Program-made: the position numbers and the translations under genes | Source of the DNA: Neckera pumila | Lineage: Eukaryota; Streptophyta; Bryopsida; Hypnales; Neckeraceae | Reading direction: 5' to 3' | NCBI GenBank assembly: GCA_963969595.1 | Contig: OZ018409.1 | Location: 39,135,282-39,199,281, forward strand | Length of the DNA: 64,000 nt | Notes under the pieces: model-generated | Told to the model about the DNA's origin: nothing | The model's database searches: none | Seen by the model: the letters and a program-made list of their open reading frames with translations, nothing else | In this document: piece after piece, positions 35,691 to 48,809 of the stretch | How the letters are laid out: each line of letters begins with the position of its first letter | How positions within the stretch are numbered: position 1 is the first letter of the stretch

Positions 35691-37536
35691 TTAATATCCA
35701 TTTTGACATGTGATTGTAAAAAAAAAAGGAAATAATGAGCCTAAATTTGGTATTTATGATTTGAATATTAAAAAAGAGCCTTTTTAATTCGTTAAAATCA
35801 AATTTTGATTTTATAAACTAGTCAACTACTTTTATTTGGCTTTGACTTATTCATGTGTGTAAATTATGTTTTTATAGGCAAAATTTTGGCATGACTTTTT
35901 GGAGGATATAATTTTGTACATACATGCACATTTAACCGAGCTACAATGTCATAGCTTCATACACTCCAAATTCTCTTTTCTGTTAGTGATTGGGCTCAAG
36001 GTACAATAAAAATTTAAAGGTTCAAGATACTAATTAAATGTCCATAAAGCACCGTGAAATTTATCAACTTGATACTCAATTATTGACATGACAAAAAATT
36101 AAACTTATATGTCCACCTTTCTTTTTCATCATATTAAAGTAGGTTGTTCATAAGACAACTTTCTAAGCACTAATCCAAAGTGCTCCCACCAATTCAAAAA
36201 AAGTTAATTATGAAAATTGGCATTGGTTGTTTCATAACATTGTTAACCAGCTTAAACCATCTCTTTGGAAATTGGATTAATTCCTTCCTAAATCCATGGG
36301 AGTGAATTTAGTATACCCCTTAAAGGACAAAGGAGATCGCTTGGGCTTTTTGTGAACTTAGGCAAACTCTTTTGATTTCATATTTTGGAATTTTTGCATG
36401 AAATTTTTAGGATGGATGCTAGTATTTATCATAATCTATATGTGAAGCTATTTATTTCACATCATTCCAATAATTATGCAAATTTAATTATTTATTTTTT
36501 AATTTCAAGGTCAAACTTGGAAGCACAAATTATATTTAAAAAAATATAAGTTATTCTTTGGAAATTGTATAGATTGATAAATACTCAAAAAAAATTGAAC
36601 CATTCAATTCCAAATAATGAGGTAAAAATTATGAGGAGTTTTATTTTGTGTAAGGAATGAAGGTAGAAAAAATATATAAATCCCTTTTGCTCTCAATTTT
36701 GAAAAATTTCAAAGACAGAATAAATAAATAATAAAGGATATTAATTGTTTACTATAACATTTTCACCATTAGGATTAACAATTCTTAAATCTTCACAATT
36801 TTTTAAAAAATGAATATGAAAGTTTTTTTGACTAAAATTGTTGCCATATGTTTTCAACCCATCTTCCAATATATTGACTAAAATATAAAAGTTATAAGAC
36901 ATATGTTTTTTTTTTAAAAGATGTTGAAAGACAAAACTTCACCTTTAGAAGGGCTAGAATAGCCTACATTTTGAAGTTTAGGCGCATTGAACTTGCAACT
37001 TGTGGAGATATTTGCTCTAAAATTTTAGGACAATGTATTTGAACAAGTCAATCAAAAGAATGTACAGTTGGATTTATAGAAAAATCAGTTATTGATGAAG
37101 ATTTTGACCTTGCATTGCTTGACAAAGTCTAAAAGTGGATGTATGAAAGCTGTAGTGTACAACATACTACACATTACTATGGAAGTTTGAAGAAAAAACT
37201 AGTTGTGATTTGAAAGAAAATTAATTTCAAGGTTAGCCATGTCTAAAATTTGGTTTATTCACCATGATTTGGATTTACTTTATCTTTTGTCAATTTTTTC
37301 TTATAGCTTTGTAAAACTCTTTGTGCCTTGAGACTGTTGATATACATCATTTCAAATTGTTATACACAAAATTGAAAGAAATTGACATTTATAGAATTTA
37401 AAATATCAACCATTAGACAAACATGCAAATGATGTTGGTTCTCACAATGTTTAATTTTTTTTTTTAATTAAGAGCATGAAATTGCATTAGCCATTATAGA
37501 GAGAATATAGATTGCAACATAGACCACTATTATAAC
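35691..37536. other. AT-rich DNA with a possible TTAA-element relic
   Basis: A left-end-like ACCCCTTAAAGGACAAAGG at about 36315 is followed by text resembling the subfamily A interior to about 36960, with no recognisable right end. Nothing else supported. Confidence 0.35.
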
Positions 37537-37540
37537 TTAA

Positions 37541-38454
37541 CCCCTAAAGGACCATTGTCCCTTCATAGGACAAATGGGATTTTGGGCATGTACCTACGCG
37601 TTGAATTTTTGTTGTGATTTTCCAAAACGTTTTTGAAGACAGAAAAACCACTAAGCTTTGTTGAAATATAATTTTCTTTCAATCGGTGCCCGGGAAAAAA
37701 AAGTTATATCCAAATAAGCTCAAAACAAAGGACAAGGGGCAGCAAAAAATAATTTGCAATTTTTTCTTTTTTTATAATTTTTTTTCTCATAGGTTATATT
37801 TTTGTCTATCTGGAAAGCTTTGATTCATTTCATTTAGATTTTTTTATGAGAAAGTTATGGACAATCTTGTTTTTCGGGCACTTAAAGCATCTTCCTAAAA
37901 GAATAACTTGTAGGATTCATTTCTGAATGCAATTTTTACAATCTTTCAAAAATAAAAGTTCCACAAGGTTTAGTTTTTTTGCTAGAACAATCACACCATT
38001 GGGATTAGTGCTTTTTAATTCCATATAAAAGATATTAATATGTTAGATTTTCCTTCTATCTTGTACCTACTTTTACTTAACAATTTTTTTAATAATGAAA
38101 ATTAAGTTTTTTTCTATTTTTTTTTTCCCCTAGACTCTCAACTCAATTCTCCACTAGAAAAAGGAAAAGCTCAAAACTCTGTAGTGCAAAACATTTAAGT
38201 TAAAAATGTTCAAAGTCATAAAATCTAATCCCGCAATGTGCTGAAAAACTTGTTTTTTCACATGAAATGCAGATATCTTGCGATCTATGCGGTCATAAAT
38301 TCTGAAATTATTTCCACACATTGTCATACTAGTTAGGTATAAGATCCCATGGTTAGATGTGCAAAAAAAAGAAATTCAATTTATTTTACTCTTTGCTATA
38401 GAATGGCAGTTTTGAGTGATTTTTGGTAGAAAAAAGGCCTTAGTCCTTTAGGGG
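37541..38454 (+). mobile_element. TTAA-flanked element, subfamily A
   Basis: 914 bp between TTAA 37537-37540 and TTAA 38455-38458. Ends CCCCTAAAGGACCATTG and, inverted, CCCCTAAAGGACTAAGG. Interior collinear with 20865-21777. No coding capacity. Confidence 0.85.
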
Positions 38455-38458
38455 TTAA

Positions 38459-39078
38459 TGTCCTTGCATTTGAAATAATTGTTGAATAGGGCAATACAAT
38501 TCAATTTATATTTTATACAACTGTATAATTAATGCATTTTTAGAATCAGATTTTTGTATGAAGACTAGAGTTTATGATCCAAATAATTGACCCAACAAAT
38601 CCAGAAAAAATAAATTATCATTCACAATTTCATCAAAAAACTAACAAAGCTATTGGTCGTTCCTTTAAAAGTTAACATGCAAAGCTATTTATTGAAGGCC
38701 AGAGATGATAGCCTAAACACCGTATATACATAATTGTCTTGCTACCTTGTATGAATTTCATCAAGTATAGTACCCATGAACTTGTCAAAATAAAGAATTC
38801 ACTCATAGTACCAAGGGCTCAAGCAACAAGAAGTACCTAATGTTTCATCATCCAGTAAGAAGCATTTCATTTAGCAAACATCACAAGCCATTAGTTGCGC
38901 CAAATTTTTCTTTTTCTATATATAGTGTTCCTTCAATGTACTAAGGATTTGGATGACAAGAAGTATCTAATGTCCCGTTGTTATGTAGAAGGCATGCAAT
39001 TGTGTAAATATGCATCATGATGTCAAAAATTGGTGAAAAGAGGGTGGAAATATCATTTCATCTTTGACATGTATGCAT
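38459..39078. other. AT-rich spacer between two TTAA elements
   Basis: A duplicated segment is visible: CAAGAAGTACCTAATGT near 38829 and CAAGAAGTATCTAATGT near 38958. No gene supported. Confidence 0.4.
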
Positions 39079-39082
39079 TTAA

Positions 39083-39981
39083 TCCCTAAAAGCCACTATC
39101 CCTTCGGGAGACAAATGGGCTTTTGGGCAGGTACCTATGGGCTGAAATTTTGTTGTGATTTTCCAAAACTTTCTAGCAAGATAGAAAAACTGCTAAGCTT
39201 TGTGGAAATATAAAAAAAATTTCAATTGGTGCCTGGGAAAAAAAATTATGCCCAAATAAGCTCAAAACAAGGGCTGGGGGGCAGCAAAAAAAAATTTCTA
39301 ATTTAATTTAATTTTTTCCTTATAGGTTATATTTTTGTCTATCTAAAAAGCTTTGAATCATTTCATTTGGATTTTTTATGAGAAAGTTAAGGACAATCTT
39401 GTTTTGGGGGCACTTAGAGCATCTTCTTGAAAACAATAAGTTCTAGGATTCATTTTTTAATGCAATTTGAACAATTTTTCAAAAACAAAGTTCCTAAAGG
39501 TTTAATATTTTTGCTAGAACAATCTCACTGTTGAGATTAGTGCTTTTCAATTCCATATAAAAGATATTAATACTTTAGATTTTTCTTCTATCTCGTACCT
39601 ACTTCTACTTAACAATTTTTTTAGTAATAAGAATTAAGTTTTTTGGGATTTTTTTTCCCTAGATTCTCAACTAAGTTTTCTACTATAAAGATTTAAAGCT
39701 CAAAACTCTATAGGGCAAAAAAATTAAGTTAAAATGTTGAAAGTCATTAAATCTAGTCCCACAATGTGCTGAAAAACTTGTTTTTCACTTTAAACGCAAA
39801 TATCTTGCAATTTGTGTAGTCAAAAATTCCAAAAAAATTTCCACACATTCTCATACTAGTTAGGTGTAAGATCCTAGGTGAGATGTGCAAAAAAAACAAT
39901 TTCAAGTTTTTTTACTCTTTGTTATAGAAATGGCAGTTTTGAGTGTTTTTTGGCAGAAAAAAGGCCTTGGGCCTTTAGGGA
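39083..39981 (+). mobile_element. TTAA-flanked element, subfamily A
   Basis: 899 bp between TTAA 39079-39082 and TTAA 39982-39985. The ends (TCCCTAAAAGCCACTATC and inverted TCCCTAAAGGCCC) are matched to each other, including the shared T in first place. Hairpin ATCCCTTCGGGAGACAAATG inside the left end. Confidence 0.8.
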
Positions 39982-39985
39982 TTAA

Positions 39986-42118
39986 ATCCAAATTTTAAGG
40001 TCCCATTCAAGGTCCTCTAAGGTAACCGACCCATTTTTAACCACTCAAGCAATACGCATATTTGGAGAGCAGGTTTTTTAAGTGCAAAATTTTTCTTGTA
40101 TACGGAAATAGAGTTTGGAAGAATTACATATTTTCCCAAAATTTTAATACAGAAAATGTAATTACTACGAGGTTATTTAGTGAACGTTTCTCTTTGACCT
40201 CTATTAGTGATATAGACCTTTCTATTAATATCCATAGGCTGTTTGCAAAATCAACCAAGGGCTCGTTGCAATATTGAGAGCTTCATAGCAAATCATAATG
40301 TGCCATAACTATTCCTTGAAGTGCACCTCAACTGAACAGTCTACGGTCACAAAGGGAACAGTCTATAGTTGGAAATCAGAGGGGGGGCGGCTACCTTAGA
40401 GGGCACTTGGAAGGCACCCAAATTATCTTCTGACCCCATATTTTCTCTTTTACTACAGTTGCAAATGTTTCAGAGAGAGTTGGCACTTGGCAGAACATGG
40501 TGACAGGCCCTTTTTTTCAAGGGCTAAAGAATCATTGCCCTGCAATTACATTCTGACAATCGATAGGGTGACTTTGAGACCTCGGCCATGAGAAGAGTAG
40601 GTGGCGGAGCCAAAGCTGATTCACTGCCAGTCTATCGACGATTCACTGATCGATCTTTGACTTCCCAGTCCATCTGCAAGCTCAGCCTCGTGGTAAGATT
40701 AACGCTGTAAGTCGTAACATAAGTCTTAACAAAACCCTTAACTTAAGTACATACTATTGTAATGTTAAGTGTGACGCTAATTTACGAAAATCACACTATT
40801 TCGAACTATTTGAACTAGTGCAGGTTGAGGTTGAAATATTACTGTACTGTCCGAATTTTCACGGTGACTCTAATTTTCTAGGTGACACTATTTCCCCCTC
40901 ACTATTAGGACAAATCAGTGTGGCGCACTCACCGACCCTGCTGTGCGAGCACCAGCCACCATCATCACACCTCTTCCACATATTCAGTTGATAATTCCCT
41001 GCAGGTGCTAAGCTAATATATAATATATACTTAGGTAGTGCCACAGGCAGCCTTCACAGACACAGATATTTAAGGTAGCCACAAGTTCAAAGCCCACATA
41101 TAGCTTGCTAATTAATTAGATAATTCCAGTTCTCCACCAGTGCACTAACCTATCACGAACGACACGAATTCCCGTAACGCGATAGGCGATTAGGAATAGC
41201 GGCCAAGCGTAGATTGACAGAGTACTTGCAATATGGCTGGTGGTTTGTTCTCTCCCTTTGCAATGAAATTCCGTCTCATTTGTTTTAAAAAGAAAAAAAA
41301 GAAAACAGAGTACTTGCAATTGCTTCCTAAAGTGCAGCTTGTGAGGATCAAGAGTAGGTTAACCTAACAGCTAGCTCCCCAAGGCAGTGAGAAATCTGGC
41401 GCTGGTTGGGTAGAGTAGTCCACATTGTCAACATAGATCATAACTTCACTCGGAGGTCGAGCTGGCTCAGCTTTAAATTGCTCCGTATAATAAGCTTATG
41501 TATATATTGAGCACCTGGTCGAATCTTCAACTTCACCTTGCAACTTCACCTCTCATTGTTCTGAAAGGGCTCAGTCTCGCTACGACGGGCAAAATCCGGG
41601 AGCGAGCCAGCCGCACGTACAACCTAGAGCAAGAACTGAAAGGATGTTTCACATGAACACTGTGAATTTCTGGAAAAGGGAAGGTACAGTGCACACTTGA
41701 TCCATGCCCAAGTTGATTGTCAATCTTTTCGTACGTGCTTCCATGTGTGTGGGTCTCAGAAGCAGGCTATCGATTTTTTGTAATCATAGAATGTGCCAGC
41801 ATAATTGCGCGTAAACCAGTCTCTAATTCCAGAAAATAGCAAATTTCAGTGAAAATGGCACAATGGCAAATTTTCAGTGAAAATTGGAATAGTTTCAGTC
41901 TCTCGAAACCTAGTTCAGATCCACACCCGTCTTAGTTGTTGAGCTCCGGGCACTTGAGTTTCGCAACTTTGACACTATGAACCACGCCATTGATCACTTT
42001 GCGTTTGGCTATGGCGGAGTCAGTGAGCATGCCGTGTGCAGGTTGATGTAACCAGGGCTAGGAGACAACGACCTTCATCAATAACTAGTATCCTAGCGAT
42101 CGAGACATTGGTTTAGCC
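39986..42118. other. Upstream region of the LTP-like gene
   Basis: No gene supported. A TATATATTGAG sequence at about 41500 is too far (over 600 bp) to be assigned as the TATA box of the gene starting at 42119 without transcript data. A short open frame at 40062-40277 has no recognised motif. Confidence 0.4.
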
Positions 42119-43725
42119 ATGGCACCCATGAGGTGGAGCTGGGTGATGTTCGCATTACTATTCCTGGTGGTGCAAGCTGCACAAGCTCAGCAGCCTCCGG
42201 ATTACAGCTGCAGTGCCATATCAAGCATGTCGCAGCAAAGTTCCGTCGACCCCTGCAGCAACACCACGGCGTACGCCGAGCTCGGCTCCTGCTCGAGCTA
42301 CATGGCTGGGAACGTCACCACGCCCTCGGCAGGGTGTTGCGCCAGCGCTCGCAACGTCTGGGCCTCGTATCCGGCGTGTTTTTGCAAAGTCACCTTCTTC
42401 TCCAAGTTCCCGCATGATGGTCCTGCTCTTGCTCGAGCTCGTCCGACGCTCTGTAATATCACTGATGACCTGTGCAGCCAATGTCCAGGAGCCTTGTCAC
42501 CGTTTCAGTCGGGTAAGAATACCAAATACCAAGCTTGTCAACTTGTTTCCCGAACCCCAAGCTTGTCAAATTGTTTCACCGAATATCAAGTCTGATTGTT
42601 TCATGCAGTGATGGAATGGCAAGGTATGAGGTAACGTGAACATTGCGCCTTGTTATGAGAATGGCAATTGCTGTTGTGAGGGATGCTATTCTCATTGCAT
42701 ACAAGGTTCTACTTTCATGGTACTGGAAACGACCTCTTTAATTGTTGGATCCTGCTCAATCGTGGACTAAACGGATCCTCGACTGTTGCATGTTACAGTA
42801 TATCCAAAGACCTTCGGCTACAAGCCTTTCACCCTAAATGGACTTATCTTTGAGAGCTGGAACTCAAGTGTTGAGAAGGTCGATTGTTGGATATAATGTG
42901 AAGTCATTTTTGAGAATTTAGGATGTCCCGATCCTGCCATCCACTCGTCCGTCGCTCTATTGCTCTTTGGTATGAGAATGGCATTTGCTGGGGTGAGGGA
43001 TGCTATTCTCATAGCAAGGCTCTTCTTTCGTGGTACGGGAAATAACCTCAGTAATGGTTGCATACAGTGCTCAATCAAGGACTGAAAAGGATCCTCGTTA
43101 CTTGTACATTGTATCCAATTTCCTTCTCAAGACCTCCACCCTAAAAGACTGAATAATTGTTGAGAGGTGTCCAGAAGGTTTGAAAAGGTCATTGGATATA
43201 ATGTGAAGTTGCTTTTTTGAATCTAGAATGTTCAAGTCTGTACATTTTGGTTGATGAAAAGGATCACATTGAAGAGAAGGCTTATGGATTCTAACTTTGA
43301 TGTGACTTGCCAACTATAGTGGAACATGTATTTGCTTCTGAACTTGGATTTGACATTATGGATACCACGATTAGGTTAAAGAAGAGCAAGATTTATGCGA
43401 TGTATTGGTGATTAACTATGCTCTCCATTTCAAATATAATGAGAAATAACCATGCTCTCCATATCCAGTACTGGAACAGAAATAAATAGGCTCCATGTAG
43501 GTTATGCTGTTTTAAATTGATAAGAGTGATCATATTTTTTATGCAGACAATACTGGTGGACACAAAAGAAAGATCAACACAGCGTCTGTGGTTACTATCA
43601 GTGTCATTGTCACTCTTGCCATTGTGGGATGTGTGTGGCTACTGTACTTCTGCAAAAAGAAAGCCCCCTGGAAGCCGAAGCAGAGTCCCAGCAAGAACTT
43701 CGTCCCACAGTTCAACAACATGTAG
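42119..43725 (+). CDS. LTP-like type I membrane protein, two exons
   Basis: Exon 1 is 42119-42512 and exon 2 is 43547-43725. The 1,034-bp intron starts GTAAGA and ends TTTTTTATGCAG in phase 1. The joined frame is 190 codons. Residues 1-23 form a signal peptide (hydrophobic core FALLFLVVQA, likely cut after AQA). The ectodomain carries the eight-cysteine pattern of the plant lipid-transfer / bifunctional inhibitor family: C46, C58, C73-C74, C87-x-C89, C112 and C119, with extra C31 and C122. Three N-glycosylation sequons occur (N48, N65, N113). Exon 2 encodes one transmembrane helix (about 144-166, SVVTISVIVTLAIVGC) and a basic 24-residue tail (CKKKAPWKPKQ). It should sit in the plasma membrane with the LTP domain outside. 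The polar tail after the helix argues against a GPI anchor. Ligand unknown. The frame is intact. Confidence 0.85.
42652..43245 (+). repeat. Tandem duplication inside the LTP-like gene intron
   Basis: Two copies of about 280-310 bp (42652-42930 and 42966-43245) share TATGAGAATGGCA, GAGGGATGCTATTCTCAT, CGGATCCTCG or AGGATCCTCG, and GGATATAATGTGAAGT in the same order. Both copies lie wholly within the intron. Confidence 0.7.
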
Positions 43726-46010
43726 CACAATATATCTGCGTACTCAGCTTTTTGGATGTTGGAGTCTAACTTAGTCGCTAGGTGAACAAGAGAGTGCATG
43801 TTAGAAGAATTCAACTCTCTTTCTGAAGCTGGCGTGAATCTAGAGTCCCTTTGTCAGAGATGGACACCTCGACCCAAGTCTCCTTTGTAGGACAGGAGGA
43901 AGCTTGGAATACAGTGGCAACATTCCTCCTTTCAACAGTGGTCTCTACATGCTCTGCATTAAGCTAAATGAATTGTGAACGGACTTATTTTCATGTGAAT
44001 GTAACTTAGAGAGACAGTACGTTGGTGTTGGGTGTTTTAGAAGGCTTTGAGAAGCAATAGCTGCCCTATCAGGATGTAAGACTTAGTGGTGTAACATGGA
44101 CTGGTTGGAGTGCAGGACTCTGTATTACATCATACCAGTCTATGAAAAAACTGAATGGACTTTGTTCTCTTTTTCCACACACTGTAAATAATACTAATTG
44201 TCCATGGTTTAATAGCTAGGCACAGGGACCAGTCTGCACCTGCACTACATGTCAAGTGGCCTTCAATATGCCTCCCATGTATATTTTTCTAGAAGCATTT
44301 GTGTCATCTGGAAATTCTTGTCACTGTTGGTGGAGTTCAAGAGCTTGATTTTCCATATGCAGGACATAGTTGCAGAGATAACTTACAGTGACCATTTGTT
44401 TTCTCCTTCCATTAAGTGAACATGTAGATAATTAGAGCACAGGACAGCAGGTGACCTGCCACTTCACTTTGCTGCTGAGGACCTCCTCCACAAATGAGTT
44501 TTGGAAAAATCTTTTGGCTATACATTACCCTTGGTACATGAGCCAGGCACACAAAGGGTGTGCCTTTGATAGTATTCACATGCTTGAATCGTGCTCTCAC
44601 CAGAATCAACTTACAGGACAGCAGAGTTTGTCTTGGACACAGATGTGGTACTTTTGTGCTCTGCAGCTGAACTTCAGTGTAGCACAGTCAGTAGGTTTTT
44701 AAGTTAATAATAAGCTCAAGGTTCCAATAGTGTGATAGAAATGCCTGTGCTAGAAAATCAAATTGATCACTGGTATTTTAAATGTTTGTGGCTATAATTT
44801 TTAGTAGAAGTTTCCTCACTTAGCCACATTTGTTACCACTGGTAGGGCAATTCTTGGCATCCTGTCTTCACAAGAGGGCTACTGCAAAGTAAGAATATTG
44901 TGGCTAAACCACTTGGGATGTTATCCAGACATTTTCCAAAGCTAGACAATCATCATGCCTTGATCCATGTGAAGGATTATTCAGTTGCTATTGAGATTTG
45001 AGACTCTCTCTGGCTGGCCTCAGGTGCTGAAACTTCTCAGTCTGTATTTCCAGTGAATTCTATTTGAAACGGATGGCATCCAGGCATGCATTAAATTCAG
45101 ACCCTCAAATACTAATAAAATCCAAATATTAGATATGGTATAATTACTTTCAGAAACTAGATTACGAGATCTAATGTGGAGCCACCCATTTCCAAGTACC
45201 AGCCAGGACCCCATTGGCAATCTATAGGGTACTATACTACTATTACTCAAGCCAGATATGTTCTTTCTCACAGAATACAATTTCTTATGCGATATCAAAG
45301 GCTGTATTAATTCAGAGTTTGGGCATTCATTTGGAGCTTCCATGTTTGCAAGCAAACATGAACGAAACGGTGTAGCAAAATCTGGGTCCAGATTCAGCAA
45401 AGCTTCAATTCTGCAGGCCATCGGTGGTCAAAAGTGCCATTCTCGGTGCATACAAATGAGCTTACTTGATGAGTGAAAATCATTTGATGGATTCAGTTGC
45501 CGGTGTCAGCGGCTGCCTGTACGTCGGAACTGAGTACGAATGACTTGTCAGTCTCTGACTCTCTGCAATCTCCATGTAAGGTAAACTAACCTCCTTGCAG
45601 AGTGGTGACAAACTCCCTGGTTGTTTCGTGACAAACTTCCTGGCAGATTCATCCCGTGAACAAAATCTGGCTTCTACTGATCCAATCCCTGGCATCATCC
45701 TTTGGTCTTTGGGGGATTTTTTGACACAAATGAAACGGTGGCATCATCCTTTGGATTTTCTGATTCAAACGGAAGGAAGAAGAAGAGCAATGTTGGCCTG
45801 AAGATCATTGAGAATGAAAGAGTCTCTCACGGTAGTTCACACGTTTGCACCATGTGAATGGAGGTAGCAAGTGAGAACATTCTCCATTGGGCCGACGCGC
45901 CAAGTAGGCCCTCCGAAGGTTGTGGCATGCTTGGCTTGAAAGAGCGCCCCATTGTCCATGCTTCAAGTGTGAAATTTGTTCTTGCCTTTTCAAATTCAGC
46001 TCCCTCACAA
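43726..46010. other. 3' flank of the LTP-like gene, no further gene
   Basis: The 3' untranslated region begins at 43726; its end cannot be placed. A direct repeat GGCATCATCCTTTGG occurs at about 45681 and 45740. No other gene supported. Confidence 0.4.
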
Positions 46011-48076
46011 AATTAATTAATTAAATTAAATTCAGTTCCCAAGATGTCAAGGTCCAGGCCTTTGAAAAATCTCAACACATTCAAAGCGCAATGCATTTTC
46101 TAAAATTGACTGGAAAATTAAGGTTGGAATTGGAAATCAAGCCAATTTCTAGCTATGTATGCACTCATTGTTGGAGCTTGTGCATGCAAGAGTGCCAAAG
46201 GAGAGGGCTACATTAGCCTAAATGACTTGGGCCATGGTCCAAGTTTAGTGGGAGAACACTTGAAAGACAACTTAAAAAGGTCATAGTAGAGACCTTGGTT
46301 AAGTAGCACAATTGGAGCTTACTACCAAAGCCTTGAAGCGTCAAATATAAAGACCAATGGTAGAGACAAATGCTCTAACAAGAAACACCATAAACTATAT
46401 AATAAGGCTTACCTTTTAGATTATAAGAGAAGCATTTGGAATCAAATGAAGCATTATTTAGTAAGTTGAGGTAGAAAGGTTTTAATTTATGGCCCTTGTA
46501 GTGGCTTTGTGTTTTCCTTGTACGACGAGTGTTGGCCTTGCCCTTGATGTTGGATTGCATCTTCCTCAAAATTTCTGGTCTACAAAAAGTTAAGTCAATT
46601 GCGACCTAACTTAATTAGACCCATTACTATAATCCCAATATATTCTTGCCTACCATGCATTGCTTCAATTGATGAGAGTCCATGGTCGATTTTAGGTACA
46701 CCCATATTCATCATTAGGAAAATTCATAGTTCCTTCATATGATGTTGGAAGATTTCCAAACTTCATGAAGTGCTCAAAATCCAACCTTGACCCTCTAATA
46801 TTTCAAAAATTATCAGAGGTGTTGATTCCAACCTAAAGTATGAGGAATGCTTAAAGTGTAAATAATAGGTGGTTGAGGGATTCAAATCAAAGGATATATT
46901 CACTGCAAAAAGAAGAATACAACCCAACCCAACCCAAGGGAATTTTATCTCAAGGCCATGCAAACTCTAGCTTAAACAAACCACATATTGACAACAAACA
47001 CAATCAAGTACTAGGAGAAAGAAGCTTCCACCTAACAATAAGATTAATTCTACTACCAAAAAAAGGTACACAATCCCTTCAGCATCAAAGCTCACAAGAA
47101 AGCTTTTGGTACTGTAGACCAAACAAAGTTCCCCAACAAGGACAACGATGCTCCCCAACAAGGACAAGAACTGTTGTTTTGTGTAAACTCAGAAGTCAGA
47201 ACACCATGACTGAGAGCATCTCCACCAGCTCAATTCAAAGTTGATGAGAGCGGGGTAGATTCAGATCGATGACCTGACTCGAGCTTTCCAAGCAAGCTGA
47301 AGCTCCCGATTTCCAAATTCATCAAAGTGCTTCCTCGCAGATGAAGAAGTTGCGAATGTAAAATTTTCTTCCGGACGATGCTCCCCAACAAGGACAAGAA
47401 CTGTTGTTTTTGTGTAAACTCAGAACGCCATGACTGATCTTTTCGTCGCCACTGCTTTCAGTTGTGCCAGATTCAGTTGACCAAATAAATGCCCCAGCTA
47501 GCCTTCTTTACCCAAAGTTTGTGCCAAGCTAAGACGGTCCGTTTCATTCTTTCCAGTTATAGGTGCTTCCACCTTCCTTCCACCAGTTACCACTTCCAGC
47601 TTTCTGAATTGGCAGTTGAAGTGTCAGCTCGCAGCATTTAAAAAGGCCGGCACAACTGATGACACTCCATGTTTGAGGCAGGACGTCATGAGTCAGAAGT
47701 CCTACCGCAAGCACGGGACTGATCACTCCACAACCGCATTCCGCCATTCTCCATTTATTGCCCCCGCTGCCATGATTCCGATGGATGTGGTCGTTAGGCC
47801 GAGTAGTACCGTCGCAGACTCGCAGAGGGAGGGAGGGTACACTAGCTCAAGGGAGGGAGGGATCATACTGGCCCGGACACACTGTCTGCCTTCAATTTTC
47901 ATGCCAACCACCATGTGGGGATCATCAATGAAGGTGTGTAAATAATTGTGCGTAAACAATGGATTGGTCACAGCACATCCAGCTTAATTTAATTGAATCC
48001 AGTGAAATGAGGACAGTAAGGTAGAAGCACCAAAATGGGACACTTGTTCAAGATGTGCAGATCTTGAGGGTAGCTA
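46011..48076. other. Non-coding DNA with a direct duplication
   Basis: The segment GATGCTCCCCAACAAGGACA with following ACTGTTGTTTTGTGTAAACT occurs at about 47149-47192 and again at about 47378-47421, so a stretch of about 60 bp is duplicated 230 bp apart. A minus-strand open frame (47971-47723) contains a hydrophobic run but no recognised family. I do not call a gene. Confidence 0.35.
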
Positions 48077-48100
48077 TCATACTACTAAAATCACAAGGTC

Positions 48101-48250
48101 CTCTGTAATGTCACATTTTTACACTGTGTGATATTACAGAGTCTCAATCCCTCTGTAATATCACGTTTTAACACTATGTGATATTACAGAGTTTCAACGG
48201 CCACTGCGCCTCTGTAATATCACACAGTGTAAAAATGTGACATTACAAAG
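48101..48250. repeat. Palindrome cluster at the Helitron 5' end
   Basis: Three related 41-bp units: 48101-48141, 48151-48191 and 48210-48250. The first and third are inverted copies of each other, making a long hairpin. The middle unit is itself a near-palindrome (CTCTGTAATATCAC ... GTGATATTACAGAG). The cluster starts 24 bp inside the Helitron 5' terminus. Confidence 0.8.
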
Positions 48251-48698
48251 GTACAATGACATTATGAAGGTTTAGGTTTTCTTGGCTTCACAGTTGATTT
48301 CACTTCTACGATTCTATGATTTTCTAAGCTTTGAGTATTCCCGATTCTAATGTGTTGTTCTTACTATCAAATGATTTGAAATTTTTTTGAGATTGAAACA
48401 ATTTTGGTTTCCACAACAAAGTATTCACAAAGTCTTTGCAATTTGAAAAATTACCATTTCAATTCTTCAATTTTAGTCACCATTGGTTGTGAAGGAAGAA
48501 ATTGATCAAGTGGTGGTGTTCTTGAGCTCAACAATACCTCCAAGGTATCTTCTTTACATTTGTTTTGAGCAAATTTGGAGTTCATATATAGAATGGTGGT
48601 TTGAACATTGAGTTTCATTTGAAAAATTTGAATGTCATTTAAGTTTCAATCTAATCTAACACAAGAGATTGATGTATTTAGACCCAAATTAGAGCAAT

Positions 48699-48791
48699 TG
48701 GAGTATTCTTGGAGTATTCTTGGAGCATTCTTGGAGCATTCTTGGAGCATTCTTGGAGCATTCTTGGAGCATTCTTGGAGCATTCTTAGAG
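48699..48791 (+). repeat. 11-bp tandem repeat
   Basis: About eight units of TTGGAGCATTC (the first ones TTGGAGTATTC), inside the Helitron. Confidence 0.85.
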
Positions 48792-48809
48792 CGTTTTAAT
48801 CTAAGGTGA

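Noticed and set aside
40062..40277. 71-codon frame considered as a possible organelle-derived fragment
   Set aside because: No plastid or mitochondrial gene could be matched from memory with confidence, and the frame is short.
47723..47971. Minus-strand frame with a hydrophobic stretch ending in GAINGEWRN
   Set aside because: It looks mildly protein-like, but has no recognised family and no defensible start or splice sites, and the opposite strand is open too.
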